This document shows positions 62,621-64,000 of a DNA stretch of 64,000 bases, in pieces (the first letter of the stretch is position 1; every line of letters begins with the position of its first letter). The notes below the pieces were generated by a model, which saw only the letters and a program-made list of their open reading frames with translations, ran no database searches and was not told the origin of the DNA. The DNA is from an uncultured Peptostreptococcaceae bacterium. GTDB lineage: Bacteria; Bacillota; Clostridia; Peptostreptococcales; Peptostreptococcaceae. Made by a program: the position numbers and the translations under genes. Location: assembly GCA_947072565.1 (NCBI GenBank), contig CAMTIM010000010.1:1-64000 (forward strand), read 5' to 3'.

Positions 62621-64000
62621 TTATATGTGTTTTAAATGAAGAATACACCATAGTTTATCAATATTAATTTTAAATCTATCATTTTTTTTAGGATAAATAG
62701 TTATAGTGCTATCTTTATATTCTGATTTATTAAATTCAAAATAAGAGTTAAAATAGAATTCATAGCCATATAAGTTACAAACAACCTTATTATTTTTCAT
62801 AAATATAATTTGTACCATATCTTCGCTTTCAGTCTTTTTAATATCTTGCCACTTATAGCATATAGTTTTGTATATTTTTTCGGGTGAGGTGTGCGTATCA
62901 AATGCATATGCTTTGTCCCAATCAAAAGGGGTGAAGTCACTTAAATTAATTTCTTTAGGAGCTTTATTTGAGTTTTTATCTTTATAACAAAAATTAAAAA
63001 ATTGATCAAGTAATTTTTCGAAATTTTTATCTTCTTCACTTTTTTCAAATTTAGCTATTTTAATAGATTTATCTATTACATTAAATTTATTATTGTTTTT
63101 TTCAAATTTAAAATTAATTTTAGAAATACATTCTCCATATTTTCCGGGTTGAGTAACTATAACTTTTTCACCTGATTTATTTTTATAATTATGTTGTTCA
63201 AATTCCTTATGTGTATGACCTGCCACAATGGCATCTATACCATCAACTTCTTGTGCTAGTTCTTGTATATTATTTCCAGGATATTTAGTTTCCTTGGTAT
63301 TTTCTCCGGAATGAACAACAGCAACTATGATATCTGGTTTATCTTTTTTCATAACCTTTACCCATTTTTTTGCATTTTCAACTAAATCACCCATATACAA
63401 CGTACCATCATAACCCTCAAAGTCTCTTAATCCTTCAGATTTTGCTTTTATATCTCCATTTTTTAAAGTATCATACTTTTGACCTACTTCTTGTATAGTT
63501 AGTCCTAATATTCCTAACTTAACATCTCCTTCAGGTGTTGAAATATTTTTAATTACATAAGGTTTTACATAATTTTCACCATTTTTTTTATATGTATTTG
63601 CTGATAGTACATCTATATCTTGTTTTTTAAAATCAGACACCATATTATCTAATTGAAATTTATTACTTTTTATAAATTCGTGATTACCAAGCACTACAGC
63701 ATCATATCCAACTGCTTTCATATCTTTTGCAATCGGAACTTCTAGATAACTCGAATCGTATTCATCAGTGCTCCATTTCAAATCAAGACATTTATTCCAA
63801 GCTGAGCCCTGTTTACCCCAGTCATAAAAATCTCCTGCATCTACTAAAATGGTATTCTTAGATTTTTCATCTTTTATATAAGAAGTTAACTCATATGGTA
63901 AAAGCCCATGTAAATCAGTAGTAGCTAATATATTTACATCTACACTCTTTGTTGAACTACATGCTGTTATTAATAACATGCATACCCCTAATAATCCAAT
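62621..64000 (-). CDS. Lipoprotein 5'-nucleotidase-like metallophosphatase (5' end outside window)
   Basis: The open frame runs off the right edge; before residue CMLLITAC it continues IGLLGV, so the true start is beyond 64000. Lipobox LITAC gives membrane anchoring outside the cell. Metallophosphoesterase motifs in order: ATTDLHG (DxH), DAGDFYDW, LGNHEF (GNHE), VVHSGENT and VAGHTH. The C-terminal domain (FDWDKAYAF..., KSEYKDS) matches the gene at the left edge of the window. Roughly 460 residues visible. Nucleotide or phosphoester hydrolysis outside the cell is inferred from family. Confidence 0.9.
   Translation of the reverse strand: MGLLGVCMLLITACSSTKSVDVNILATTDLHGLLPYELTSYIKDEKSKNTILVDAGDFYDWGKQGSAWNKCLDLKWSTDEYDSSYLEVPIAKDMKAVGYDAVVLGNHEFIKSNKFQLDNMVSDFKKQDIDVLSANTYKKNGENYVKPYVIKNISTPEGDVKLGILGLTIQEVGQKYDTLKNGDIKAKSEGLRDFEGYDGTLYMGDLVENAKKWVKVMKKDKPDIIVAVVHSGENTKETKYPGNNIQELAQEVDGIDAIVAGHTHKEFEQHNYKNKSGEKVIVTQPGKYGECISKINFKFEKNNNKFNVIDKSIKIAKFEKSEEDKNFEKLLDQFFNFCYKDKNSNKAPKEINLSDFTPFDWDKAYAFDTHTSPEKIYKTICYKWQDIKKTESEDMVQIIFMKNNKVVCNLYGYEFYFNSYFEFNKSEYKDSTITIYPKKNDRFKINIDKLWCILHLKHI

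Noticed and set aside
1..64000. tRNA or rRNA genes
   Set aside because: I looked for conserved T-loop and rRNA core sequences on both strands and saw none; a covariance-model search would settle it.

Overview
The window is a very AT-rich stretch of a Bacillota genome. It has strong GGAGG-type ribosome binding sites, frequent TTG/GTG starts, L-box lysine riboswitches and many T-tailed hairpin terminators. The gene set (class Clostridia style two-component/ABC modules, LytTR + DUF3021 pairs, HelD, oleate hydratase, thermolysin-type protease) points to Clostridia, most likely Peptostreptococcaceae (Paraclostridium/Paeniclostridium/Romboutsia-like). The genus is an inference, not something the sequence proves. 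A Rep_3-type initiator behind six iterons, a ParA/ribbon-helix-helix partition pair and a serine resolvase suggest a large plasmid or chromid rather than an ordinary chromosomal segment.

Layout. 1-0.7 kb: 3' end of a metallophosphatase whose paralogue lies in the opposite orientation at the other end of the window (62.6-64 kb). 0.9-8.9 kb: two ABC exporters and a two-component system of the antimicrobial-peptide-sensing kind. 9-12 kb: a YdeI/OmpD-family protein and the RNA polymerase recycling factor HelD. 12.3-14.3 kb: a small membrane protein and a MACPF pore-forming-type protein with a three-repeat C-terminal beta-prism. 14.5-24.8 kb: an accessory stretch with resolvase, FAD oxidoreductase, MarR/flavoprotein pair, decayed HTH genes, a CPBP protease, an S41 protease lipoprotein and the parA operon. 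24.9-33.6 kb: a nearly complete diaminopimelate/lysine pathway under two separate lysine riboswitches. 33.8-39.4 kb: a Sua5/YwlC-type enzyme and a LytTR-regulated FtsX/LolD-like ABC transporter with a clear direct-repeat operator.

39.9-44.9 kb: the most unusual locus. A 72-residue Cys-containing hydrophobic peptide is followed by an ABC exporter, a PqqD-like (RiPP recognition element)-M50 metalloprotease fusion, a small membrane protein, a DsbA-like thioredoxin and a second membrane zincin. No radical SAM or LanM-type modifying enzyme is present. It looks like a bacteriocin/RiPP system of a type I do not recognise. 45.2-46.8 kb: iteron origin and initiator. 47-64 kb: a VanRS-like two-component system, TetR + oleate hydratase, M4 protease with a long leader, a membrane-anchored DEDDh exonuclease-DUF805 fusion, a second LytTR/DUF3021 pair, MurJ, nitroreductase, MarR, an ATP-grasp protein and the second metallophosphatase.

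Four dispersed copies of a short sequence with the signature of a conserved reading frame (xSxxREIKNG-like) sit mostly upstream of genes (12.28, 15.42, 20.85 and 50.0 kb). They are unexplained and worth following up.
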